From: Beijerinckiaceae bacterium
GTDB lineage: Bacteria; Pseudomonadota; Alphaproteobacteria; Rhizobiales; Beijerinckiaceae
NCBI GenBank assembly: GCA_947380915.1
Contig: CANCSY010000024.1
Location: 1 to 24,143, forward strand
Direction of reading: 5' to 3'
Length of the DNA: 24,143 nt
Shown here: in pieces, positions 17,427 through 24,143 of the stretch
Numbering within the stretch: position 1 is the first letter of the stretch
Layout of the letters: each line of letters begins with the position of its first letter
Made by a program: the position numbers and the translations under genes
The notes under the pieces: generated by a model
Database searches by the model: none
Seen by the model: only the letters and a program-made list of their open reading frames with translations
Told to the model about the DNA's origin: nothing

Positions 17427-18779
17427 ATGGGCTCGCTCACGCAGGACATAGGAACATTCATCGCCGAACTGCGGCATCAGGATCTGCCGGCGGCAGCTAC
17501 TCCAGTCATTCGCAATGGCTTCACCGACTATGTCGCAACCGTTGTGCTCGGGCGCAATGACGAGGTGACGCAATGCGTGAAAAATACGCTGGTTGGGCGG
17601 AATGAGGATCAGGAGGCGCGCATCCTCCTCAGCGTCACACGCAAGAGCAGTCCTTCCGCTGCACTGGTGAACGGCGTCGCTAGCCATGCGCAGGATTATG
17701 ACGATGTGGGACTGGTCGGCATCCAGCCGACCCATCCCTCCGCATCCATAGCGCCAGCCATTTTCGCTGAGGCCGAAAGCTTGCAATGCGATGGTCCAGC
17801 CATGATCCGCGCCTATGTGGCGGCCTTCGAGGTCTGGGGCGAACTGGCTTCACGTGACCCTGACCCCGTGCATTTGAAGGGCTGGCACCCCACGGGCACC
17901 TTCGGCGCCATAGCGGCGGCCGCAGCCGCAGCCAGCCTGCGGGGCCTATCAGCCAACGCTGCCGCCCACGCTGTCTCTCTTGCAGCATCGATGGCCTCCG
18001 GCGTCATCGCCAACTTCGGCTCCATGGCCAAGCCATATCACGCAGGGCGATCCGCCCAGAGCGGCGTCATCGCCGCGCGCCTCGCCGCCGCAGGCATGAC
18101 CGCATCGAGAGATGCGCTGGAGTCGCCTCTCGGCTTCCTTTCAGCCGTCTCACCCAAGGGCCGGGCGGACGTCGACAGCCCAGCGCAGTTTCACCGTCGC
18201 TGGTTCATGGAGAGCCATGGCCTTGGCTTCAAGCTCTTCCCGATGTGTTACGGGGCGCACCGGGCGCTTGACGGCATGCTGGCGCTTCTCGCAAAGCACC
18301 CTTTCCAGCCCGACGAAATCGACAGCATCGAAGTCGAGTCCAACCAGGGACAGTTCTCGAACCTTGTTCAAACCAACCCGCAAAATGTACTGGACGCTAA
18401 ATTCAGCATGGAATTCGCCATGGCCTGCGCGGTCGTCGCAAGACGCTGCACGAGAGCGGAATTCAATCTCGACTTCATCCATCGTCCGGATGTACGCAAC
18501 CTGATCTCACGAACAAAACGCATTTACATAGAGACCAAGGGGCACGAAGGCGATGGGCTCATAGTACAGCTGAAAGATGGCCGCCGTTTCGAACAACGCT
18601 TCACCTATCCGCTTGGACATGCGCGCCGTCCAGCTCCCCCCGAAGCTTTCTGGACGAAGTTCCAGGATTGCGTACAAGGCGCTTTTGAAACTGGTGTCGA
18701 CCGCCAATTGTTTGAGCAACTCCAATCCGTCGAACGCCTGTCAGATCTTTCCCAATTGCCAGTCACCGGAGGGACCTGA
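17427..18779 (+). CDS. MmgE/PrpD family protein
   Basis: A 450-residue protein from the ATG at 17427, preceded by GGGAGG; the longer frame from 17340 adds a non-homologous tail and crosses a repeat. MmgE/PrpD proteins are cytoplasmic dehydratases, decarboxylases or isomerases of polycarboxylic acids (2-methylcitrate dehydratase, cis-aconitate decarboxylase). Conserved features seen: HAQDYDD at 87-93, THPSASIAPA at 102-110, GWHPTGTFGA at 152-161, an Ala-rich helix after it, MAKPYHAGRSAQSG, and FKLFPMCYGAHRALDG for the lid. These match the family's substrate-binding His, Lys and Cys/Tyr positions. It is flanked by TctC_3 and TctC_4, so it may act on an imported tricarboxylate-like acid. The exact reaction cannot be assigned. 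Confidence 0.9.
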   Translation: MGSLTQDIGTFIAELRHQDLPAAATPVIRNGFTDYVATVVLGRNDEVTQCVKNTLVGRNEDQEARILLSVTRKSSPSAALVNGVASHAQDYDDVGLVGIQPTHPSASIAPAIFAEAESLQCDGPAMIRAYVAAFEVWGELASRDPDPVHLKGWHPTGTFGAIAAAAAAASLRGLSANAAAHAVSLAASMASGVIANFGSMAKPYHAGRSAQSGVIAARLAAAGMTASRDALESPLGFLSAVSPKGRADVDSPAQFHRRWFMESHGLGFKLFPMCYGAHRALDGMLALLAKHPFQPDEIDSIEVESNQGQFSNLVQTNPQNVLDAKFSMEFAMACAVVARRCTRAEFNLDFIHRPDVRNLISRTKRIYIETKGHEGDGLIVQLKDGRRFEQRFTYPLGHARRPAPPEAFWTKFQDCVQGAFETGVDRQLFEQLQSVERLSDLSQLPVTGGT

Positions 18780-18875
18780 CACAACCCACAGGGTTTCACC
18801 ACCCCTCGAACGCCCCAAGTCCGGTCTGATAGACTTCTGCCAAATGAGGAATAACAACCAAAGGGGGATCACTCC

Positions 18876-19985
18876 ATGAAAGTCGGACATCTCATTGCAG
18901 TTGGATCTCTCGCTTGTAGCTTTCCAGCACAGTCCCAAACCATGGATGCCGCCGATATCTACCGCGGCAAGACCGTCACCTTCCTGATCAATTTCACACC
19001 TGGCGGCTCGACCGACGTGGAGGGCCGGGTTCTCGCACGGCATCTTGGCAAGCATATCCCCGGAAACCCAGCCGTAGTCGTCCAGAATATGGGCGGCGCT
19101 GGCGGTTCCATAGGCACGAATTACCTTGGTCAGGTTGCAAAACCCGATGGACTGACCATGGGCTATCTCACCGCCTCCGTCGGCAAGCAGGCACTGGGTG
19201 AAGCCGATTTGAAGGTCGACCTGAAAGGTCTCGAATTCCTTGGTAATGTGCCAGACGTGAATGTCACCTACATGCGCACAGACGTCAAACCGGGACTCAC
19301 GGCTCCAGCCGACATCATGAAGACTAAGGGCTTCTGGATCGGCGGTCTGACCCCGGACAGTCCCAAGGACCTCGCGGAACGGCTGCAACTGGACATGCTA
19401 GGCCTCGAATACAAATATCTATCTGGGTACAAGGGTTCACCGGAAGCCCGCCTCGCTGTCCAGCAGAATGAAATCCAATTCTACAATGAAGGACTGGCGT
19501 CTTACCGTGCCGCAATCGAGCCAGGCATCGTCAAAGCTGGAACGGTCATCCCCGTATGGTATGATCCATTGGAAGACGGCGAAAAACTGATAGCGGCCCC
19601 AGCAGCTGCGGGAATTCCGGCCCGGCCATTCCACGAGTTCTTCGAAAGCGTGAAGGGACCGGGCTCCTTACCGACTTCAGACCTGCGTTGGCAGGCGTAT
19701 GTACGCATCAACCAGTTAAGCACGAGCTTCCTACGCATCTTGATGATGCCGCCAAAAGCACCACCGGCAGCCGTCATGGCCATGCAGACAGCGCTGAAGG
19801 ACACATTCGCGGATCCGGCATATCAGGCCGACGCCAGACAAACCTTCAATAATGTCCCCGAGTTCAAGACCGGAGAGCCCCAGAAGAAGGCTTTGCTCGC
19901 TGTCCTTGCACCCCGTCCCGGCGTCCAAGACTTCATCGCAGATTATATAACGAAAGGCTTTCGCAGCGTAGGCGAAAAAAAATAA
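18876..19985 (+). CDS. Tripartite tricarboxylate transporter substrate-binding protein, Bug/TctC family (TctC_4)
   Basis: A 369-residue protein, longer than the usual 320-335. AGGGGGA precedes the ATG. The signal peptide covers about 1-20 with a cut near AQS; a SLAC motif (Cys14) is not a good lipobox. The mature protein begins with DIYRGKTVTFLINFTPGGS, then RVLARHLGKHIPGNP and VVQNMGGAGG, the ligand-loop blocks. The central part is unlike the other four TctC proteins, and the extra residues lie in the second half, so ligand choice probably differs. It lies 96 nt after the PrpD gene and 66 nt before the dioxygenase gene, all in the same direction, so one operon is likely. Confidence 0.9.
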   Translation: MKVGHLIAVGSLACSFPAQSQTMDAADIYRGKTVTFLINFTPGGSTDVEGRVLARHLGKHIPGNPAVVVQNMGGAGGSIGTNYLGQVAKPDGLTMGYLTASVGKQALGEADLKVDLKGLEFLGNVPDVNVTYMRTDVKPGLTAPADIMKTKGFWIGGLTPDSPKDLAERLQLDMLGLEYKYLSGYKGSPEARLAVQQNEIQFYNEGLASYRAAIEPGIVKAGTVIPVWYDPLEDGEKLIAAPAAAGIPARPFHEFFESVKGPGSLPTSDLRWQAYVRINQLSTSFLRILMMPPKAPPAAVMAMQTALKDTFADPAYQADARQTFNNVPEFKTGEPQKKALLAVLAPRPGVQDFIADYITKGFRSVGEKK

Positions 19986-20051
19986 CCAACCCCGCAATGC
20001 GAAACGAAAATGCGTAAAACGGCGAAAAATAAGAAACCATGGAGAGCACGT

Positions 20052-21104
20052 ATGGCCACTGTTTATGAACATCCCGCAGACTGGCGCGGATCTGAACTGG
20101 CGAACCGAACTGATTGGATCCACCGCTTCGCGCCATCTGAGGTAGCTGAAATAAGAGCGGCGCTTCAGCATGCGCGCGCTCTCGGGAAAACGCTGCCAAC
20201 GTTGACACGAGAAGATTTTCCAATTCCGACTGTCACCCGAAGACTTGAACATGCGCGTCAGGTGCTGGAAGAAAACTTAGGAATTTACCAATTTCGCGGA
20301 TTCGAGGTCGAGGGTTTGAGCAAGGACGACTTGCGTTTGATCTACTGGGGACTTGGAAAACATATGGGGACAGTCGTGTCCCAGAGTTCGGATGGCGATC
20401 TACTTGGAGATGTCCGCGACATCGGTGTCGACATCATGAGCCCGCAGGGACGCGGATACAAGACCAATCAGAAACTTTCTTATCATACCGATAGCTGTGA
20501 TGTCGTTGGCTTATTTGTAATGCGCGCAGCAAAAGAGGGGGGATTGAGCCTCATCGCAAGCTCCGTCGCCATCCATAACGAGATCGCGCGCAACCGTCCC
20601 GATCTGCTGGAAGTTCTCTACCAACCGTTTCCCTGGAGTTGGCAAACACAGGAGGCCAAGGGAGCAAAAGCATGGTATTTTCAGCCAATTTTTTCCATGT
20701 GCGGAAACAAGATTTCCTGCCGTTACATCCGCGGTCATATCCGCAATAGCCAACTCTACAGCGATGCGCCCCGCCTAACCGAATTGCAAATCGAAGCCGT
20801 GGACTATTATGACTCCCTTTCAGCAAACCCGGATTTCCATATGTCATTCATGTTCGAACCCGGGGACATCCAATTCCTGAATAATCACGTATGTCTGCAT
20901 TCACGAACTGCATACACCGACTGGCCGGAGCCGGATCGCTACCGCCATCTCCTGCGCATGTGGATGTCAGTCCCAAACTCAAGGCCTCTAGCCGAAGCCA
21001 TGGGGACAATTTATCAGGATAGGACGCCCGGCGCCGTCCGTGGTGGCTTCCCGACGCGCACTGGAAACTACATCTATGAGTCGAAGGGATCACTTTCGGA
21101 CTAA
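20052..21104 (+). CDS. TauD/TfdA-type Fe(II)/2-oxoglutarate-dependent dioxygenase
   Basis: A 350-residue protein. The ATG at 20052 has GGAG 9 nt upstream and avoids a basic, low-complexity extension back to 20010. The iron-binding facial triad is complete: His145 and Asp147 (SYHTDSCD) and His283 (CLHSRTAYTD). Arg302 (HLLRMWMS) is placed to bind 2-oxoglutarate. The family hydroxylates substrates such as taurine, phenoxyacetates, sulfates or carnitine precursors, often releasing sulfite, an aldehyde or an amine. The protein is longer at the N-terminus than TauD (about 280 residues), like uncharacterised members of the superfamily. GC is lower than in the hyu genes. Together with TctC_4 it suggests uptake and oxidation of a small organic acid, but the substrate is unknown. 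Confidence 0.9.
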   Translation: MATVYEHPADWRGSELANRTDWIHRFAPSEVAEIRAALQHARALGKTLPTLTREDFPIPTVTRRLEHARQVLEENLGIYQFRGFEVEGLSKDDLRLIYWGLGKHMGTVVSQSSDGDLLGDVRDIGVDIMSPQGRGYKTNQKLSYHTDSCDVVGLFVMRAAKEGGLSLIASSVAIHNEIARNRPDLLEVLYQPFPWSWQTQEAKGAKAWYFQPIFSMCGNKISCRYIRGHIRNSQLYSDAPRLTELQIEAVDYYDSLSANPDFHMSFMFEPGDIQFLNNHVCLHSRTAYTDWPEPDRYRHLLRMWMSVPNSRPLAEAMGTIYQDRTPGAVRGGFPTRTGNYIYESKGSLSD

Positions 21105-21378
21105 ACCATCAGTTGGGCTGAGAACGCGTTGAGGCTTGCACTTAGAGGACAAGCGTCAAAAGCATACCAATTTGAATTCAACGACTGCCTAGGACGTGGA
21201 GCCAACACCAACCAGAACCCCAAAAAGATAGCCGACGGGCCATGGATCAACCACAATGAGACACACTAATTATTTTAATACAGACGAAGACATGAACCCT
21301 ATCGAGCCAAGGCCGTAGAAGACATCTCCAAGCCGCACCTCGCGCACCTGCCCCAACCCCAGCAGCCATTCTGGTCAC
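21105..21378. other. Intergenic region without recognisable gene
   Basis: This stretch between the dioxygenase stop and the TctC_5 promoter has lower GC than the hyu genes, stop codons in all frames and no clear terminator hairpin. I could not recognise any gene, RNA or insertion sequence remnant in it. The part from 21379 to 21461 holds the promoter and leader described separately. Confidence 0.5.
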
Positions 21379-21407
21379 TTGTGAGAATTCTCAAGTTGGA
21401 GCATAAT
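21379..21407 (+). promoter_or_regulatory. Sigma70-like promoter for TctC_5 with an internal palindromic operator
   Basis: TTGTGA (21379-21384) and CATAAT (21402-21407) are separated by exactly 17 bp, matching sigma70 consensus at 4 of 6 and 5 of 6 positions. The perfect 12-bp palindrome TGAGAATTCTCA (21382-21393) overlaps the -35 element and spacer, where a bound repressor would block polymerase. Transcription would start near 21414, leaving a leader of about 48 nt with GGGAGG before the TctC_5 ATG. Seen: both boxes and the palindrome. Inferred: their activity. Confidence 0.55.
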
Positions 21408-21461
21408 TTAAAAAAATACATCCATCATCACAAAGCAGGATGCAGGGAGGATAAGTGCGCC

Positions 21462-22568
21462 ATGAGTGGCTTTTCCAGCACCAGCACCCCGGAAAACCGG
21501 GTGCACAAAGCGCTCGAACATAACAACGGGTCTAGCGTATTGAGAATCGCTTATCTTACCACGCTTGCTACGATCTGGTGTGTTCTGTTGACTGCAACAA
21601 CGAGTTTAGCACTCGCGGCAAATTTCACCGGCCAAAGAATAACGATCGCCGTCAGCACAACCACAGGCGGATCGTACGATTTCTATGCCCGACTTGTATC
21701 TCGACATCTTGGACGTTTTCTCAACGGCTCACCACAAACTGTTGTTGTCAACATGCCCGGCGCGGGAGGTGTCATAGAAGCAAATTGGCTCTACAATGTC
21801 GCCCCCAAGGACGGCTCTGCAATGGCTATCATCCCAATGTCAACAGCCTTCGAATCCCTTCTCGGCGGCGCCCAGGCGAAATACGACGCCCGTAAATTCA
21901 ATTGGCTTGCAAGCCTAAACGACTATGTTGGTTCCGCCATCGTCTCGTCGCAGACAAACATTTCAACTGCGCAGGATATGATACAACGCGAAGTCATAAT
22001 TGGCGGGGCCGGAGCAGGATCCGACATCACAATCTGGCCAAACCTACTAAAGGCTCTCATAGGGGCAAAGATCAAATTGGTGACGGGTTATGTCGGGACT
22101 GCAAACGTGTTTCTCGCTATGGAACGTGGAGAAGTCCAGGGTATGATAGGTCAAGATTGGGATGGAGTGAAAACAAGTAAAGGAGCTTGGATCACTCAAG
22201 GCAAAATACATGTGCTGATGCAGATCGGACTGACCCGATCCCCGGAACTGAAGGACGTCCCCACAGTTATGGATTTTGCGAAAGATCCAATAGAGCGGCA
22301 GGTGCTTGAACTTTTTGTCGCGCGTCAAAAATATGCACGCCCGTTTGCGGCGCCTCCTGGTCTGTCGCCCGACGTGATAACCGTCCTCCGCGACGCTTAT
22401 TCGCGGATGGTGGAAGATGCCGAATTTCAAGCAGATGCAAGCACATCAAAACTCCCGATTGTCTACACCCCGGGGGAGAAAATAAACACTTTGGCAGAGA
22501 CCATTTATGCCTCACCGCCTTCGCTCATCGAACGAGCCATCAATGAATTGGCGACAGCCAGCAAATAA
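21462..22568 (+). CDS. Tripartite tricarboxylate transporter substrate-binding protein, Bug/TctC family (TctC_5)
   Basis: A 368-residue protein. The ATG at 21462 is preceded by GGGAGG at 21445-21450 (11-nt spacing); the open frame back to 21381 overlaps the promoter. The N-terminus is odd: about 25 polar residues precede the hydrophobic signal (about 26-50), with a cut near LAA. Either the tail is a long signal n-region or the true start is downstream, but no better start is seen. The mature part has the ITIAVSTTTGGSYDFYARLV and VVVNMPGAGGVIEANWLYNV blocks of the family, and APKDG. It lies 15 nt before the amidohydrolase gene, so the pair likely forms an operon for uptake and hydrolysis of one compound. 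Confidence 0.9.
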   Translation: MSGFSSTSTPENRVHKALEHNNGSSVLRIAYLTTLATIWCVLLTATTSLALAANFTGQRITIAVSTTTGGSYDFYARLVSRHLGRFLNGSPQTVVVNMPGAGGVIEANWLYNVAPKDGSAMAIIPMSTAFESLLGGAQAKYDARKFNWLASLNDYVGSAIVSSQTNISTAQDMIQREVIIGGAGAGSDITIWPNLLKALIGAKIKLVTGYVGTANVFLAMERGEVQGMIGQDWDGVKTSKGAWITQGKIHVLMQIGLTRSPELKDVPTVMDFAKDPIERQVLELFVARQKYARPFAAPPGLSPDVITVLRDAYSRMVEDAEFQADASTSKLPIVYTPGEKINTLAETIYASPPSLIERAINELATASK

Positions 22569-22583
22569 ACGTTAGGCAACCAG

Positions 22584-23420
22584 ATGATCATCGACTCGCA
22601 GGTACATGTCTGGAAAGAAGAGACCCCTGAGCGCCCGTGGCCAACTGACGGACGCCAACGCCAGCACCTACCCTATGCACTGACATATGAAAAAATGCTG
22701 CACATGATGGATGACGCCGGTGTTGACCGCGCGATCATCGTTCCGCCATCATGGGAAGGAGACCGGAACGATTATGCACTAGAAGCAGCGCAGCGATTTC
22801 CAGATCGATTTGCTGTGATGGGAAGGCTTGCGCTAAACGACCCACATGCAAAACACCAAGCCTCACGATGGCTAGATGAACCCGGCATGCTGGGGATAAG
22901 GCTAAATTTCACAACTGCGCAAATTGAGCCATTGCGGCAGGGCTATGCTGATTGGCTTTGGCCACTGGCTGCTGAGGCTGGCATCCCAATCATGGCGCAC
23001 ACAGCGACAGTCATGCCGGAAATGATGAAGATCGTGAGTTCATATCCCACACTGCAGCTCATCATAGATCACATGGGACTTTCAAGCGAAATAGCACGAG
23101 CTAACCAAAGGGAAGCCGCGATCGAAAGAACCTTGGCATTTTCGGCCCACCCAAATGTGGCAGTCAAGCTTTCAAACGCCCCGGTCTATTCCCATGAAGC
23201 CTTCCCATTCCGGGATATGGCACCATTTATCAGCAAAATGATCGATGCATTTGGCCCCGATCGGTGTTTTTGGGGGACGGATGTTTCGCATTCCCTAAAA
23301 TATGCCACTTATAAACAAAGCGTGGCTCATTTCACAGAACACTTGGACTTTCTAAAGGGGGACACTCGAAAGATGGTGATGGGGCGAAGCATCGCCGCAT
23401 ATCTGGGATGGCGGGAATAA
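22584..23420 (+). CDS. Amidohydrolase-2 family metal-dependent hydrolase
   Basis: A 278-residue TIM-barrel hydrolase of the amidohydrolase-2 group (relatives include 2-pyrone-4,6-dicarboxylate lactonase and sugar lactonases). The N-terminal metal motif DxHxH reads D4-S-Q6-V-H8, so one His is Gln. His139 (MAHT), His163 (IDHMG) and Asp233 (WGTD) occupy the other conserved catalytic positions. The Gln change would fit the metal-light or metal-free lactonases of this group. It follows TctC_5 by 15 nt and is last in its operon; the stop is directly followed by the left flank of an IS3 remnant. Likely job: opening a lactone or amide ring of the compound bound by TctC_5. Substrate not known. Confidence 0.88.
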   Translation: MIIDSQVHVWKEETPERPWPTDGRQRQHLPYALTYEKMLHMMDDAGVDRAIIVPPSWEGDRNDYALEAAQRFPDRFAVMGRLALNDPHAKHQASRWLDEPGMLGIRLNFTTAQIEPLRQGYADWLWPLAAEAGIPIMAHTATVMPEMMKIVSSYPTLQLIIDHMGLSSEIARANQREAAIERTLAFSAHPNVAVKLSNAPVYSHEAFPFRDMAPFISKMIDAFGPDRCFWGTDVSHSLKYATYKQSVAHFTEHLDFLKGDTRKMVMGRSIAAYLGWRE

Positions 23421-23482
23421 CCCTGCCCCCGGAAAACGTCTACCCAGGCTGACAGTGCATAATCAGCTGAGGAGGGCATGGA

Positions 23483-23777
23483 ATGTCGACAATTGTTCGG
23501 GCGCGATACACGCTTGAGTACAAGCAGGCGGCTGTTCGCCTTGTTGAGGGCGGGCGGGCGATTGGGGCTTTGCTCGGGATCTGGGGATTGCGGACCAGAC
23601 GGTCCACAACTGGGTGAAGGCGCAAGCTGCTGGGCATTTGGCGGAGGCCTCGGTCAGCCCCTTCATCGGCGAGCAGGTGGACATCGCGCGTGTGAATGCG
23701 GAGATCGCGCGGGCCAAGATGGAGCGCGACATCCAAAAAAAAACGCGGTGGCGTATTTCGCGAAGGAACCGCTGTGA
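23483..23777 (+). pseudogene. IS3-family transposase OrfA, two frameshifts
   Basis: Translation starts MSTIVRARYTLEYKQAAVRLVEGG, shown here as MSTIVRARYT then LEYKQAAVRLVEGG, which is the helix-turn-helix opening of IS3 OrfA. Near 23570-23585 the frame is lost and homology resumes in another frame as LGIADQTVHNWVKAQ, then the leucine-zipper-like segment ARAKMERDI. A run of nine A at 23735-23743 precedes a second shift to AVAYFAKEPL and the stop at 23777. Two shifts in 95 codons mean the protein is not made. The A run could be a slippery site kept from the functional element, but the first shift is simple decay. A ribosome site GGAGGG remains upstream. Confidence 0.8.
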
Positions 23778-23899
23778 GATACGCCTTCATCAAGCGACAA
23801 AGAACTGTCTGGCCGATCATCGCGCCATGCAGCGTGCTGGGTGTGAGGGTCCGCAGATTGGGTCAGTATAAGCGAAAATCTCGGAACAGCGATCTATAA
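23774..23899 (+). pseudogene. IS3-family transposase OrfB, 5' fragment
   Basis: GTG at 23774 overlaps the OrfA stop. The product VRYAFIKRQRTVWPI followed by CSVLGVRV and QYKR matches the first residues of IS3 OrfB, upstream of the DDE catalytic core. Homology appears to end by about 23874; the remaining codons to the TAA at 23899 look unrelated. The whole integrase domain is missing, so this is a remnant. Confidence 0.75.
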
Positions 23900-23908
23900 A
23901 CACACTTG

Positions 23909-23936
23909 AAAAACATGTTTTTAAAAACATGTTTTT
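23909..23936. repeat. Perfect 28-bp palindrome, tandem AAAAACATGTTTTT
   Basis: AAAAACATGTTTTT occurs twice head to tail (23909-23922, 23923-23936). Each copy is its own reverse complement, so the 28-mer is also a perfect palindrome, followed by two more T. It lies between the IS3 remnant and the convergent solute-binding-protein gene. It could act as a weak bidirectional terminator or a protein-binding site, but its stem is almost all A-T, so intrinsic termination would be poor. The surrounding 23900-23969 is very AT-rich and contains no gene. Confidence 0.5.
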
Positions 23937-23969
23937 TTGAAAAATTTTAATTTCTCGATGTAAAAAAAG

Positions 23970-24143
23970 CTATTTTGAACGAATTGAAAATATCTCGCGG
24001 TACAACTTTGTCCACTTATCTTTTTCATCCAGCATTTGAGCAGAATTGCTGAATTGCACCTCAAGTTCCTTCGGCAACTCCCCGACCCTGCTGTTGGTGG
24101 GATAAAACTCCAATTCCTGGAGTACTTTTTGCCCCTCGACGCC
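23970..24143 (-). CDS. C-terminal end of a probable ABC transporter substrate-binding protein (partial)
   Basis: On the minus strand the frame is open from the right edge to a TAG at 23970-23972, giving the last 57 residues. They read GVEGQKVLQELEFYPTNSRV, then GELPKEL, and end in a charged helix with DKWTKLYREIF. The GQKVL...YPTNSRV pattern resembles the end of family 1/6 extracellular solute-binding proteins (often iron, thiamine or polyamine type), where this segment follows the last helix of the second lobe. A run of T follows the stop. The fragment has no start codon in the window. It is convergent with the IS remnant. The family is probable, the ligand unknown. Confidence 0.6.
   Translation of the reverse strand, partial: GVEGQKVLQELEFYPTNSRVGELPKELEVQFSNSAQMLDEKDKWTKLYREIFSIRSK

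Larger units (their letters stand above)
23421..23899 (+). mobile_element. Decayed, truncated IS3-family insertion sequence
   Basis: Contains a frameshifted OrfA and the first residues of OrfB in the arrangement typical of IS3 elements (OrfB start overlapping the OrfA stop). The left end is probably within the first bases after the amidohydrolase stop, where CCCTGCCCCCGG resembles an IS end, but no matching right inverted repeat or target duplication was found, so the 3' part is deleted. It marks a past insertion at the edge of the TctC_5 operon. Boundaries are approximate. Confidence 0.7.

Noticed and set aside
18783..18795. AACCC-ACA-GGGTT hairpin after the PrpD gene as a terminator
   Set aside because: Only a 5-bp stem and no T tract; the downstream TctC_4 gene appears to be in the same operon.
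23735..23743. Run of nine A as an active programmed-frameshift site
   Set aside because: The same gene has an earlier frameshift and OrfB is truncated, so the element cannot be functional; the run may only be a relic.

Overview
The window looks like a catabolic/uptake region of a GC-rich proteobacterium, most probably an alphaproteobacterium of the Hyphomicrobiales type. This rests on high third-position GC, tight 4-nt start/stop overlaps, several Bug/TctC-type periplasmic binding proteins and hydantoinase/oxoprolinase (HyuA/HyuB) pairs. It is an inference from style and content; no rRNA or other taxonomic marker is present. No tRNA, rRNA, CRISPR array or riboswitch was seen.

Layout. (1) 1-4560, minus strand: an operon hyuA1-hyuB1-M24_1, with the M24 gene running off the left edge. 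A divergent LysR regulator (4652-5569) sits across a 91-bp gap carrying inverted repeats. (2) 5688-7555, plus: a single-domain cupin gene translationally coupled (ATGA) to a TctC-type binding protein. (3) 7652-8689, minus: a second TctC-type protein, convergent with the first and divergent from the next operon. (4) 8880-17220, plus: hyuA2-hyuB2-M24_2-M24_3-bicupin-TctC_3, tightly spaced. (5) 17427-21104, plus: MmgE/PrpD protein, TctC_4, TauD/TfdA-type dioxygenase. (6) 21462-23420, plus: TctC_5 and an amidohydrolase-2 protein, with their own likely promoter and operator. (7) 23421-23899: a decayed, truncated IS3-type insertion sequence. (8) 23900-23969: an AT-rich gap with a perfect 28-bp palindrome. 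(9) 23970-24143, minus: the C-terminal end of a probable ABC-type solute-binding protein.

How it may work together (inference). Two paralogous hyuA-hyuB-M24 modules face away from each other. HyuA/HyuB are ATP-dependent ring-opening amidases or carboxylases of the N-methylhydantoinase/5-oxoprolinase/caprolactamase/acetophenone carboxylase superfamily. The M24 proteins have lost most peptidase metal ligands and look creatinase-like, so they may cleave a C-N bond of the ring-opened product rather than a peptide. Cupins, PrpD, a 2-oxoglutarate dioxygenase and an amidohydrolase would handle later steps or other substrates. Five different TctC-type proteins would capture organic acids or related anions, but no TctA/TctB membrane partner is encoded here. 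The most unusual points are the mirrored modules, the altered NHQRVAGQHLNN motif in both HyuB proteins, and the paired degenerate M24 proteins.

The genes right of about 20 kb have visibly lower GC, and the IS3 remnant lies next to them, which fits later acquisition or an island edge.
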